A stretch of 23,026 nucleotides of DNA from Ruminococcus sp. UBA4385 (lineage in GTDB: Bacteria > Bacillota_A > Clostridia > Oscillospirales > Ruminococcaceae): the NCBI GenBank assembly GCA_002391065.1, contig DGRP01000160.1, positions 1 through 23,026 on the forward strand. The letters are read 5' to 3'. The notes below the pieces were generated by a model, which was given only the letters and a program-made list of their open reading frames with translations, searched no databases and had not been told where the DNA came from. The first letter of the stretch is position 1. Every line of letters begins with the position of its first letter. Position numbers and translations under genes: made by a program. This document shows positions 7,486-15,285 of this stretch, in pieces.

Positions 7486-8922
7486 TTACTGCTTGTCCTT
7501 ATCATCAAAGATATCGCCGCACTGTGGGCAGAACTTCGGAGGATTATGAGGATCCTCGGGAACCCAGCCGCACTTATCGCACCTATAGAGAGGTGCATCT
7601 GCAGGCTTAGGCTGACCGCAGTTCTGGCAGAACTTGCCCTGATTTACAGTACCGCAGGTACAGGTCCAGCCTTCAGCTGCGGGAGCTGCAGGAGCAGGAG
7701 CCGGCATAGGCTTACCGCAGTTCTGACAGAATTTTCCTGTATTCTGATTGCCGCACTCGCAGGTCCAGGCATTAGGATCCTGAGCAGGAGCCTGAGGTGC
7801 CTGCTGCTGAGGAGGCTGCTGATAAGCTCCTCCCATACCGCCCTGAGGTGCATTACCGTTAGGATTGTAGCCGTTCGGGTTGTAGCCCTGAGCTCCACCG
7901 GGATTTCCGTAGAAGCCGCTGCTCATCTGCTGAGCATTCTGGTTGAATGAGTTGCCTGCAAAGCCCATTCCCATAAAGCCTGTGAAAGCGCCTGCGGAGT
8001 TGCCTGCTGCTGTCTCACGAGCTCTGTTGATCGACATTGCATCCAGAGCGCCAAGTCTGCCGTTACGCATAGCAGCATCTGCCTCCTGGAACTGGCTGAT
8101 CTTCTTCTTGCTCTCTTCGTCAACATTGAGTTCTACTGAAAGGCTCTTGAGCTGTACACCCTTATCAGTCCACTTATCGGTGAGCTGCTCATTCATTATA
8201 TCAGCGAGCTCATCAGCATAAGCAATTATCTGATCGTAGGGGATCATTTTCTTTGAAAGCTCAGAGATACATCTGCCGAACTTAGGCTTCATATCAGTCT
8301 TGAGCTGGCTCATGAAGGTAGCACCGTCGCCTGAATCGCTTACAAACGGCTGGCTGATGTCATGAATATTGTTCTCATAGAAAGCTACCGGGTCAACTAT
8401 TTTGAGCTCGAACTCACCGTGTCCCTGAGCGTTCAGAGTGAGGTTCATCTCACCGTCACGGAAAGGCACGTTGCCAAAGCCAATCTTGTTGCCTACCAGA
8501 GGTCTGAGGTTGATGTAAACAAGACGCATTGTGTGCTTAGCCATACCGCCTGCTACAAAACGTCCTCCGATATCTTTAAGTGAAGGGATAAAATCCTTCA
8601 GACCGCCGCCGAGAAGCGAAGGTGCAGTTGTAGAATCATATCTGTACTGGCCTGCGAGTTCATTATCAGTTGCAACTACAAGGTCATGAACCTTGCCGTC
8701 CTCAACGAGCAGAGCTGCCTGATTGATAGCAACATCAAATACAGAGCCGTTTGAGATGTAAGATTCAGTTCCTTTCTTATTGCTTCCTCCTCTTACGTTG
8801 CTCACATTAGTTCCGGCAATACACATTGTTGTCTGTCCCATACCGTCACAGCGGAAGTATTCTGTCCATTCATCGGCAAGTTTTCCGCTGACAGCACCGA
8901 TGGCTGCTTTAATTAAACCCAT
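7486..8922 (-). CDS. SPFH (band 7) protein with three C-terminal zinc ribbons, YdjI-like
   Basis: This is an SPFH/flotillin-like protein of the YdjI (so-called virion core protein) type. Residues 1-270 form the SPFH part: an N-terminus GLIKAAIGAVSGKLADEW, then strands around LVYINLRPLVG and FELKIVDPVAFYEN, and a helical region ending near 300. A Gly/Asn/Gln/Pro-rich linker (about 310-385) follows. The C-terminus has two sister zinc ribbons (Cys388, 390, 399, 402 and Cys421, 423, 432, 435) and one rubredoxin-like knuckle pair (Cys448, 451, 465, 468). No clear transmembrane helix is present, so it is probably recruited to the membrane by the neighbouring proteins. In B. subtilis, YdjI is known to depend on YdjG and YdjH for membrane localisation and to bind PspA; a similar role here is inference. 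The gene is last in its operon and ends at a strong terminator. Confidence 0.85.
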   Translation of the reverse strand: MGLIKAAIGAVSGKLADEWTEYFRCDGMGQTTMCIAGTNVSNVRGGSNKKGTESYISNGSVFDVAINQAALLVEDGKVHDLVVATDNELAGQYRYDSTTAPSLLGGGLKDFIPSLKDIGGRFVAGGMAKHTMRLVYINLRPLVGNKIGFGNVPFRDGEMNLTLNAQGHGEFELKIVDPVAFYENNIHDISQPFVSDSGDGATFMSQLKTDMKPKFGRCISELSKKMIPYDQIIAYADELADIMNEQLTDKWTDKGVQLKSLSVELNVDEESKKKISQFQEADAAMRNGRLGALDAMSINRARETAAGNSAGAFTGFMGMGFAGNSFNQNAQQMSSGFYGNPGGAQGYNPNGYNPNGNAPQGGMGGAYQQPPQQQAPQAPAQDPNAWTCECGNQNTGKFCQNCGKPMPAPAPAAPAAEGWTCTCGTVNQGKFCQNCGQPKPADAPLYRCDKCGWVPEDPHNPPKFCPQCGDIFDDKDKQ

Positions 8923-8945
8923 AGTGATTCTTCCTTTCTTAAATA

Positions 8946-8974
8946 ATTATATAGTCAGATCAATATGATCTAAA
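8946..8974 (-). promoter_or_regulatory. possible internal promoter with a palindrome in its spacer, ahead of the SPFH gene
   Basis: In the 53-base gap before the SPFH gene, the minus strand has TATAAT (8946-8951) preceded at 17 bases by a weak -35, TTTAGA (8969-8974). A perfect palindrome AGATCA-ATA-TGATCT (8957-8971) fills the spacer. This could let the SPFH protein be made in excess over its membrane partners. The -35 is poor, so confidence is low. Confidence 0.35.
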
Positions 8975-8975
8975 G

Positions 8976-9668
8976 CTATCTTAGTTTCAATATCTTATTG
9001 ACTTTCCATGTTCTTTCAACAGATATCTCCTGATTAGCAAGTCCTCCTCCGCAGTATTCGCAGAACTTATTCTTGCCTATTGCTCTGATAGGAGCTCCGC
9101 AGTAAGGGCATCTGAGACTTGCAAGCTCTCCGTCGCCCTCATCAGTAAGATAATACACATATTTTGCAGAGTAAATGTGCTGCTGGAGCATTTTCTTGGG
9201 CGGCTTATATTCAAGAGCCGCCTGATAGGTTATAACTGCTTCAGTATCATGCTTTCTGTAGTCGCTCATTGCGACATTGTGTATCTTTACTCCCTCATAC
9301 TTGATATTATTAGTATCAAGCATAGCCTCGACTTCAAGCACCAGAGCATCGGTACAGTACTGTCTGAGCCTGTCGGCACCGGTACCTTCGTTCAGGACAG
9401 CAAAATATGTAGCTATCGCAGAACGTACTATCTGACCTGCATAGTCGGCATCAAATCCGGGGAAGTCCCTTTTGACCCTTTGTCTCATAAGGCCCTCAGC
9501 ACCCGAAATGGACAATGGACGGGTAGCAGCATCATCAGTTGCTTTTATAACCTTGTCTATAAGCTCTGAAGTCTTTTTTACACCCTTACCTATCTTTACT
9601 GCGGCAAATACACCAACTACCGCACCAATAACTCCAAGGGTTATTTTAATTATAAGTACAGATGTCAT
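8976..9668 (-). CDS. membrane-anchored TIM44-like protein with zinc ribbon
   Basis: The protein has 230 residues and one N-terminal membrane helix (about 4-24), rich in Gly and Val. Residues 50-175 resemble the TIM44-like fold (GLMRQRVKRDFPGFDADY, then helices and strands such as KYEGVKIHNVAMSDYRKHDTE). A zinc ribbon RCPYCG...FCEYCG (Cys187, 190, 203, 206) is followed by a short basic tail. The soluble part probably faces the cytoplasm. It lies between a zinc-ribbon membrane protein and the SPFH gene, in the position of a membrane adaptor for the latter. The TIM44 call is from pattern and length rather than from a search. Its biochemical role is unknown. Confidence 0.75.
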   Translation of the reverse strand: MTSVLIIKITLGVIGAVVGVFAAVKIGKGVKKTSELIDKVIKATDDAATRPLSISGAEGLMRQRVKRDFPGFDADYAGQIVRSAIATYFAVLNEGTGADRLRQYCTDALVLEVEAMLDTNNIKYEGVKIHNVAMSDYRKHDTEAVITYQAALEYKPPKKMLQQHIYSAKYVYYLTDEGDGELASLRCPYCGAPIRAIGKNKFCEYCGGGLANQEISVERTWKVNKILKLR

Positions 9669-9687
9669 TTATAATTAATTACTCCGT

Positions 9688-10779
9688 TCATTTCAATATA
9701 CCGCCTATCAGTGCACCCAGCACTCCGCCGCCGACAGCACCGATAAGTGAATATATAGTTAATTTGATTTTATCTATAGGAAGGTTTCCTATAAATTTAC
9801 CTGTCTGACCGTTCATAGCAAAGAAATAAGGCTTTTCCTCATAGGTTGTATAAAACAGCCATGTAGGAAGCATTGCATACTCGACCTTTTCGATCTTTGT
9901 ATTCTTATTATATACATTTACATTAACGTGGTCATATTTACAGGTGCTTACAAGTGCATCCTTAGTGGTATTTTCTATTCTTTCCTGAGCTCTGGGATAG
10001 CATTTCTCCTTGTCTTCATCATATCTCTCTGCAAGATAGCCCGAAAGATAGCCTGCATTAAATGGTTTCATTTCAGAAAAGTCATAAGGCTCAATCGAAT
10101 CCATAGCATCGTCTTCTGTCTTTGAAGAGCCGTCAACAGGCACTTTCTCAAATGAGAGAGAGCCGTCTCTCAGGACATCATAGTATTTTTTCTCAGTATA
10201 CTCATAATTTCCCTGAGTCCATTTCTTTTCATCATAGCACTCACATTTGATGTTTCCATGACAAGTGCCTGAATAAAGCCAGAAAGGAATATACACACCC
10301 TGAAGCTTATCAACTACAGAGTTTACATCGAAATTCTTTGGAGTAAGAGGCTTCTTTGCAAATGCAGCAAATGAGCTCATACACTTATCCTTAGGAATCT
10401 TGAATGGAATAATGTACTGAGGAGCAAAATCATTAATGATCTGTTCGCCCATTACAACAGAGTTTCCGCAGTATACACATACTGTTGCGGCAGTAGAACG
10501 GTCAGTTATAATCTCTGACCCGCAATGCGAGCAGGTATACTTTACAAGGTTATTACCAACAGTTCCGTCATTTGACTGTGTATACTCACCCGCTTCGAGT
10601 TCTTCGTGCTTCTGAACGTTTTCCTCAGTAAGAGCATCAGCCTTCTGATTCTCCATAGCAGCAGTAAGCTCTTCAAGCGAGAATTTATCATCACAGTATT
10701 CACAATGGAAGCAGTTTTCACTTGCTGTCCAGAAAATCTCAGCGCCGCAGGTAGGGCACTTATATGAAATATTAGCCAT
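9688..10779 (-). CDS. TFIIB-type zinc-ribbon membrane protein, YdjG-like
   Basis: The protein has 363 residues. The N-terminus carries a zinc ribbon CPTCGAEI...HCEYCDD (Cys8, 11, 26, 29), a Glu-rich linker, then a second ribbon CSHCGSEI...CVYCGNS (Cys83, 86, 101, 104). The middle (about 115-335) is a beta-rich domain ending in AMNGQTGKFIGNLPIDK, a segment that I associate with YdjG-like zinc-ribbon proteins. The C-terminal 20 residues form a glycine-zipper membrane anchor (IGAVGGGVLGALIGG). The ribbons are therefore expected in the cytoplasm. It is second in the operon, 11 bases after the signal-peptide protein. Annotation pipelines often misname such proteins after PriA or TFIIB because of the ribbon; no helicase motif is present. 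Confidence 0.78.
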   Translation of the reverse strand: MANISYKCPTCGAEIFWTASENCFHCEYCDDKFSLEELTAAMENQKADALTEENVQKHEELEAGEYTQSNDGTVGNNLVKYTCSHCGSEIITDRSTAATVCVYCGNSVVMGEQIINDFAPQYIIPFKIPKDKCMSSFAAFAKKPLTPKNFDVNSVVDKLQGVYIPFWLYSGTCHGNIKCECYDEKKWTQGNYEYTEKKYYDVLRDGSLSFEKVPVDGSSKTEDDAMDSIEPYDFSEMKPFNAGYLSGYLAERYDEDKEKCYPRAQERIENTTKDALVSTCKYDHVNVNVYNKNTKIEKVEYAMLPTWLFYTTYEEKPYFFAMNGQTGKFIGNLPIDKIKLTIYSLIGAVGGGVLGALIGGILK

Positions 10780-10790
10780 AAATACCCTCC

Positions 10791-11081
10791 TTAATCATTT
10801 CTGATTTTTCTCTTATCAGTTGTTGTTCTGACATAATTGTCATACTGACGCATAAGATCAAGGTCTGAGTTTACATACTTATCAGCCTTTGTTGCGTGGT
10901 GTTTTGTACGGCTCATACTAACAAGCACTGCACCTGTAATCAATCCGCCAAGCAGTGCTCCTATAACACCGCCGACTGCACCGTTTGAAGAGCCGCTGTC
11001 GGCATAAGCCGTTACAGGCTGAAAAAATGTGCTGATGCTGATTGTAGCGAAGCCGAGAGTTCTTAGAATTTTATTATACAT
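10791..11081 (-). CDS. small secreted/membrane protein with glycine-zipper helix
   Basis: The protein has 96 residues. Residues 1-27 look like a signal peptide (basic start, hydrophobic core, cleavage motif AYA before DSG). A glycine-zipper helix follows at about 34-55 (GAVGGVIGALLGGLITG), then a basic, hydrophilic tail with a conserved-looking LDLMRQYDNYVR segment. After signal cleavage the N-terminus would be outside and the tail inside; alternatively the signal is retained as a second helix. I do not recognise a named family. It is the first gene of the SPFH operon, and its zipper is nearly the same as that of the next protein, so the two may pair in the membrane. Translation may be controlled by the leader hairpins at 11093-11117. 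Confidence 0.7.
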   Translation of the reverse strand: MYNKILRTLGFATISISTFFQPVTAYADSGSSNGAVGGVIGALLGGLITGAVLVSMSRTKHHATKADKYVNSDLDLMRQYDNYVRTTTDKRKIRND

Positions 11082-11092
11082 AAGAGATAATT

Positions 11093-11117
11093 CTCCTGAG
11101 AAGCAGGAGTTCCTCCT
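11093..11117 (-). promoter_or_regulatory. leader of the SPFH operon with two competing hairpins over tandem ribosome binding sites
   Basis: The minus strand has a first Shine-Dalgarno AGGAGGA (11111-11117) and a second AGGAG eleven bases before the ATG. An intervening CTCCT can pair with either. With the upstream site it forms AGGAG-GAA-CTCCT (11105-11117). With the downstream site it forms CTCCTG-CTTCT-CAGGAG (11093-11109). The two helices share bases and exclude each other. The arrangement could tune initiation; function is inference. Confidence 0.45.
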
Positions 11118-11171
11118 TTCGATAAGATGTGTTCAAATATAAGAAAATATAAGATAATATTACACAAATTA

Positions 11172-11200
11172 AGATTACCACAAATTCGTCTGTATGTCAA
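11172..11200 (-). promoter_or_regulatory. promoter of the SPFH/zinc-ribbon operon
   Basis: On the minus strand, consensus TTGACA (11195-11200) and TAATCT (11172-11177) are 17 bases apart. The -35 box starts 10 bases after the folC stop codon. I see no hairpin terminator between folC and this promoter, so read-through from uvrC-folC is possible. No SigW-type promoter motif was recognised. Confidence 0.75.
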
Positions 11201-11210
11201 GAACTTTTTA

Positions 11211-12497
11211 TCAAATTGTAACAGAAAAGTCATACATGTAGCTTTTAGTCAGAATTTCAGAACATAGATACAGTGAACCGCATATAAGTATGAGACTGTC
11301 GGTCTCGCCCCTGACTAATTCATTAACCGTATCGGATATACTTTTTTCGCATGGTTTAGCATCTGCACCTAGATTACGCAGTGTCTCTGCAAGCTTTACC
11401 TTGTTTTCTGCACGTTCGGAGAAACCGTCACAGGTGTAAAAACAGTCAACAACATCTATAAGATTTTTAAGTGCGCTTTCAATGTTTTTATCTCTGCACA
11501 TTCCGATAACAGCTTTACAGGGGCTTTTTCCGCAGGCACGGATAGTTGAAGCCAGTGCTGACATTCCATCAGGGTTATGAGCGCCGTCAAGAATAACAAG
11601 GGGCTGTTTTGACAAAACCTGAACTCTTGCAGGAACGCAAGCTTTTTCAAGCCCGTTTCTGATATTCTCATCAGTCAGTCCTAATCTGTCTTTTATAGTA
11701 TAGGAGGCTTCAATTACTGCGCAGGCATTTCTTATCATATGCTCGCCCTGCATTGATATGCGGTACTTATTCGCCTTATAAATAAACTCACTACCGCTTA
11801 TATCCTTTTTCAGGACAGAGCTGACGTTGCTCGGAATAATAAGCTTTGTATTCTTTTGTTCAGCAGTATACGCAAATATTTTTTCAACTGTTTCTTCATT
11901 ACCCGAACTCAGTATACATGGTGAGCCTTCTTTAATAATTCCGGCTTTCTGAGAGGCAATAGATTCCAATGTGTCTCCGAGTATTTGGGTATGATCATAA
12001 GAGACAGAGCCTATCACACAGGCAAGCGGTGCTTTAATTATATTAGTGCAGTCGAGCAGTCCGCCTATTCCTGCTTCCAGAATTACAACATCACATTTCT
12101 TTTCAAGATAATGCAGAAATGCTATCGCCATTGTTATCTCAAACTGAGAATACTCACCTTTGTATTCTGTTTTTTCTGCTGCGTTTCTTACTATATCCGC
12201 ATACTTTGCAAGTTCAATGTCTGAAATATCAGCGTTATTAATCTTTATTCTGTCATTGAATCTGAAAATAAAAGGCGATGTAAACAAACCTGTTTTCAGA
12301 CCCGCATCTATACAAATCTCATTAAGCATCTGAGCGATTGAGCCTTTTCCGTTAGTGCCGGCAATATGGATAAAACACAGCTTATCCTGTGGGTTGCCAA
12401 GCATATTAAGCAATGACGCAATTCTTCTAAGATCATTAACAGGCTTTCCCGAGTGGGATAATGAATCAATATAGCTGTGAACATTTTTTTCGGTCAT
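11211..12497 (-). CDS. folC: folylpolyglutamate synthase / dihydrofolate synthase
   Basis: This is a cytoplasmic Mur-ligase-superfamily enzyme that adds glutamate to dihydropteroate and/or to folates, using ATP. It has 428 residues, the usual length. The N-terminal half has the P-loop HIAGTNGKGS (residues 44-53), then TSPFIFRFNDRIKIN and VILEAGIGGLLDCTN, the folate- and metal-binding segments. The C-terminal domain has LDGAHNPDG near 305-313. The uvrC stop is only 2 bases upstream, and the ribosome binding site AAAGGAG lies in the last uvrC codons, so the two are co-transcribed. No other folate genes are in the window. Whether it has both activities cannot be told from sequence alone. Confidence 0.93.
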   Translation of the reverse strand: MTEKNVHSYIDSLSHSGKPVNDLRRIASLLNMLGNPQDKLCFIHIAGTNGKGSIAQMLNEICIDAGLKTGLFTSPFIFRFNDRIKINNADISDIELAKYADIVRNAAEKTEYKGEYSQFEITMAIAFLHYLEKKCDVVILEAGIGGLLDCTNIIKAPLACVIGSVSYDHTQILGDTLESIASQKAGIIKEGSPCILSSGNEETVEKIFAYTAEQKNTKLIIPSNVSSVLKKDISGSEFIYKANKYRISMQGEHMIRNACAVIEASYTIKDRLGLTDENIRNGLEKACVPARVQVLSKQPLVILDGAHNPDGMSALASTIRACGKSPCKAVIGMCRDKNIESALKNLIDVVDCFYTCDGFSERAENKVKLAETLRNLGADAKPCEKSISDTVNELVRGETDSLILICGSLYLCSEILTKSYMYDFSVTI

Positions 12498-12499
12498 TA

Positions 12500-14341
12500 T
12501 TAAAGCTCCTTTATCATAGCTTCAAGTTCCTTTGCTTTATCAATACTTATGCCTGCGCATTTTGCAAGCTCCTCAACAGTTGCTTTTTTGAGGCTGTCTT
12601 TAGTTTTGAATTCAGTGATAAGCTTTTGTGCTTTTTTCTCTCCGATGCCTTTGATTTTTGTCAGCTGAAGCCCGAATGAGCTTTTTTTATGCTTTTTAGC
12701 CTGATATGTTATCGCAACTCTGTGTACTTCGTCCTGAATTGAAGTGACCAGGTTAAAAGCTGCTCTTGCTTTAGTAAGTGATATTTCTCCGCCGCCTGTT
12801 GCTACTGCTCTGGTTCTGTGCTTGGAATCCTTTACCAATCCGAACAGTGGACAGTCTATACCCATTCTTTTGAGCACAGGTGCAACTGCATTAACGTGAC
12901 CGTTTCCGCCGTCAAGGAGGATAAGGTCAGGCAGGGTAGCAAAGCCCTCATCTGTTTTCTCAAAATAGTTTTTGAAGCGTCTTTCGAGTACTTCGGCCAT
13001 GCAGGCGTAGTCATCTTGCTCCTCAACAGTTTTAATTGAAAAGCGCTTATAGTTCTTTTTCGAGGGTCTTCCGTTTTCAAAAACAACCATTCCCGCAACC
13101 ATATCAGATGAAGCGAGATTTGAAATATCGTAGCACTCAATATAGTTAGGTGTTTTGGCAAGACCTAATGCTTTTGCGAGCTCTTCAAGAGCAATTATTT
13201 CACGGCTGGTTCTTCCGACCTTTATGGACAGATATTCAGCCGCATTGCTTTTTGCAAGAGCAGTCAGCTTCAGAAGCTGACCTCTCTGAGGAACAGCAAA
13301 TCTCACATTATGCTGAGCTTTTTCGGTTAGGTATCGGGATACCAGTTCGCTTTCGGCAAAGTTTGTTTCAAGAAGTATATCTCTTGGTATTTCGTCTTTT
13401 GATGAGTAATACTGTATCAGAAAATCCGAATACATTCTGTCCTGATCATCAGTATCTCCAAGAAAAAATGATGCCTTATCAAAAAGTCTACCGCCCCTGT
13501 ACATAATAACACTTGCACAGGCAGTTTCTCCGTTATGGGCTATAGCAACTATATCACAGTTTTTGATATGCTCATCAATTATTTTCTGGCTTTCCGATGC
13601 TTTTGTTATCGCAGAAATACTGTCTCTGAGCTTTGCGGCAAGCTCGAAGTTCATTTCTTCCGAAGCCTTGTACATTTCTTCGGTCATGCGCTCTACTGAC
13701 TGTTCAGATCCGTTTTTAATATAGTCAATTGCCTGCGAAACTATATCGTTATATTCTTTTTCGGATATTTTTCCTGTGCAAACGCCCATACACTGTTTAA
13801 TATGGAAGTTCAGGCAAGGACGCTGTTTTCTGAAATCATTCGGGAATTTCCTGTTGCAGGTAGGGAGCATAAAAACTTTGTTGGCTTCCTCAACAGCCTG
13901 TTTAACAGCATAAGAGCTTGTGTACGGACCGATATAGCGGGAATCGTCATCTTCCTTCTGAAGTACAGCCTGCAATCTGGGATACAGATCATTAGTTACT
14001 CTTATATAGCTGTATCCCTTGTCATCTTTCAGAAGAATATTATATTTAGGAGTATATTGTTTAATAAGGGAGCATTCAAGAACCAGAGCTTCAAACTCAG
14101 AATCTGTGACTATAAAATCATAGTCATATACATTTGAAACCATTTTCCATACCTTAGGCAGATGATCCTGCCATGGCCGAAAATATGAGGATACTCGGTT
14201 TTTAAGGTTTTTGGCTTTTCCGATATATATGATTTTAAGCTCTTTGTTCTTCATTATATAGCAGCCCGGCTTTGTTGTAAGTTTTGAGGTTTTATCTCGA
14301 AGATAGGGAAGCCGATCATTTTCTTTTTCAGTTATTATCAT
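12500..14341 (-). CDS. uvrC: excinuclease ABC subunit C
   Basis: UvrC is the nuclease that makes both incisions in bacterial nucleotide excision repair, acting after UvrA/UvrB mark the lesion. The protein has 613 residues, a normal length. The N-terminal GIY-YIG nuclease shows PGCYIM (25-30) and IYIGKAKNLKNRV (38-50). A UVR motif for UvrB contact (MNFELAAKLRDSI) is near residue 210. The RNase H-like nuclease follows with IECYDISNL and DLILLDGGNGHVNAV. The C-terminus has tandem helix-hairpin-helix motifs (KIKGIGEKKAQKLI and KCAGISIDKAKELE). AAGGAG precedes the ATG. I could not identify a convincing promoter in the 97 bases shared with the divergent tyrA. Confidence 0.96.
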   Translation of the reverse strand: MIITEKENDRLPYLRDKTSKLTTKPGCYIMKNKELKIIYIGKAKNLKNRVSSYFRPWQDHLPKVWKMVSNVYDYDFIVTDSEFEALVLECSLIKQYTPKYNILLKDDKGYSYIRVTNDLYPRLQAVLQKEDDDSRYIGPYTSSYAVKQAVEEANKVFMLPTCNRKFPNDFRKQRPCLNFHIKQCMGVCTGKISEKEYNDIVSQAIDYIKNGSEQSVERMTEEMYKASEEMNFELAAKLRDSISAITKASESQKIIDEHIKNCDIVAIAHNGETACASVIMYRGGRLFDKASFFLGDTDDQDRMYSDFLIQYYSSKDEIPRDILLETNFAESELVSRYLTEKAQHNVRFAVPQRGQLLKLTALAKSNAAEYLSIKVGRTSREIIALEELAKALGLAKTPNYIECYDISNLASSDMVAGMVVFENGRPSKKNYKRFSIKTVEEQDDYACMAEVLERRFKNYFEKTDEGFATLPDLILLDGGNGHVNAVAPVLKRMGIDCPLFGLVKDSKHRTRAVATGGGEISLTKARAAFNLVTSIQDEVHRVAITYQAKKHKKSSFGLQLTKIKGIGEKKAQKLITEFKTKDSLKKATVEELAKCAGISIDKAKELEAMIKEL

Positions 14342-14366
14342 TTTTTCTCCTTTTGGGGCTTGGGTA

Positions 14367-14395
14367 TTGACATACTTGGATTTTAGTGATATACT
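14367..14395 (+). promoter_or_regulatory. tyrA promoter
   Basis: TTGACA (14367-14372) and TATACT (14390-14395) are separated by 17 bases. The start site would fall near 14402, giving a leader of about 37 bases. Confidence 0.82.
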
Positions 14396-14421
14396 TTATT
14401 ACATAAAAGTATAAAAGTATA
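14390..14421. promoter_or_regulatory. three copies of an AAAGTATA octamer over the tyrA -10 region, possible operator
   Basis: TATACTTT (14390-14397) is the exact reverse complement of AAAGTATA (14406-14413), with eight bases between them, and a second AAAGTATA abuts directly (14414-14421). The inverted pair begins on the -10 box and the direct copy lies in the early transcript. This would suit a repressor binding over the start site. The regulator is unknown. Confidence 0.4.
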
Positions 14422-14438
14422 CGAAAGGATATGTTATA

Positions 14439-15278
14439 ATGAAAATAGGTATTATAGGGCTTGGCCTTATTGGCGGCTCAATTGCTAAAAGCATAAAAAA
14501 GAATACCTCGTACTCCTGCTTTGGATATGATATTGACAGAGCCGCTGTTGCAGGTGCTCTGGCTCAGGAAGCAATTGATGCTGAGCTTACCAAAGAGGAT
14601 ATTAGATCCTGCGATGTTATCATAGTGTGTCTGCATCCTCAGCAAACTATAGATTATATCTGTGATAATATAAGCCTGTTCGGAAAGGATACTATAGTTA
14701 TAGATACCTGCGGTGTAAAGCGTGCTATAGTGGACAAGGTCGATTCGCTTTGCAATGAAAACGGTGTTGCTTTTGTAGGCTGTCACCCGATGGCAGGCAG
14801 AGAGTTTTCAGGCTTTGCATACTCTGTTGACAATCTTTTTGAGAGAGCAAGCTTTATTATGACTCCAACTGAACTTACTCCTATGGGGGCAGTTTCAAAA
14901 ATATCTTCTCTCGCTAAAGAGATCGGCTTTGCAAGGATAGTTATTTCAAATCCTGATGAGCATGACCGTGTTATTGCATTTACGTCACAGCTTGCGCACG
15001 TTGTATCGAGCTCTTATGTTAAAAGTCCGAGCCTTTTAAAGCAAAGCGGTTTTTCAGCGGGTTCATTCAAGGATCTTACCAGAGTTGCCAAGCTTAATGA
15101 AGATATGTGGACAACATTATTTCTTATGAATGATAAGCCTCTTGTAGATGAAATAGACCACATTATAGAAAGGCTTACCGAATACAGAAATGCGATATCT
15201 TCGGGAGATGCAGATACGCTCAGAAGCCTTCTTAAAGACGGCAGAGAGCTAAAGGAGCTTTCAAACAACACAATCTGA
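14439..15278 (+). CDS. tyrA: prephenate dehydrogenase
   Basis: This is a cytoplasmic NAD(P)-dependent enzyme of tyrosine synthesis, converting prephenate to 4-hydroxyphenylpyruvate. It has 279 residues, the size of a stand-alone dehydrogenase without a chorismate mutase or ACT domain. The Rossmann motif GLGLIGGS is at 7-14, followed by the acidic end of strand two in YDID (30-33). Substrate-site landmarks are DTCGVK (89-94), GCHPMAGREFSG (114-125), and the helix HDRVIAFTSQLAHV (175-188). AAAGGA precedes the ATG. It is a single-gene unit, with its own promoter and terminator. The lack of an ACT domain suggests that any tyrosine feedback is not through that domain, leaving transcriptional control as one option. 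Confidence 0.93.
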   Translation: MKIGIIGLGLIGGSIAKSIKKNTSYSCFGYDIDRAAVAGALAQEAIDAELTKEDIRSCDVIIVCLHPQQTIDYICDNISLFGKDTIVIDTCGVKRAIVDKVDSLCNENGVAFVGCHPMAGREFSGFAYSVDNLFERASFIMTPTELTPMGAVSKISSLAKEIGFARIVISNPDEHDRVIAFTSQLAHVVSSSYVKSPSLLKQSGFSAGSFKDLTRVAKLNEDMWTTLFLMNDKPLVDEIDHIIERLTEYRNAISSGDADTLRSLLKDGRELKELSNNTI

Positions 15279-15285
15279 TATGAGT

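Noticed and set aside
6909..7610. Plus-strand open frame of 233 codons across the purB start and the SPFH terminator
   Set aside because: It crosses a promoter and a strong terminator of real minus-strand genes and has no recognisable domain; judged a shadow of purB codon use.
7486..8922. Phage or viral origin of the SPFH gene because such proteins are often named virion core protein
   Set aside because: The name comes from distant similarity; the operon is a membrane SPFH set and no phage genes are near.
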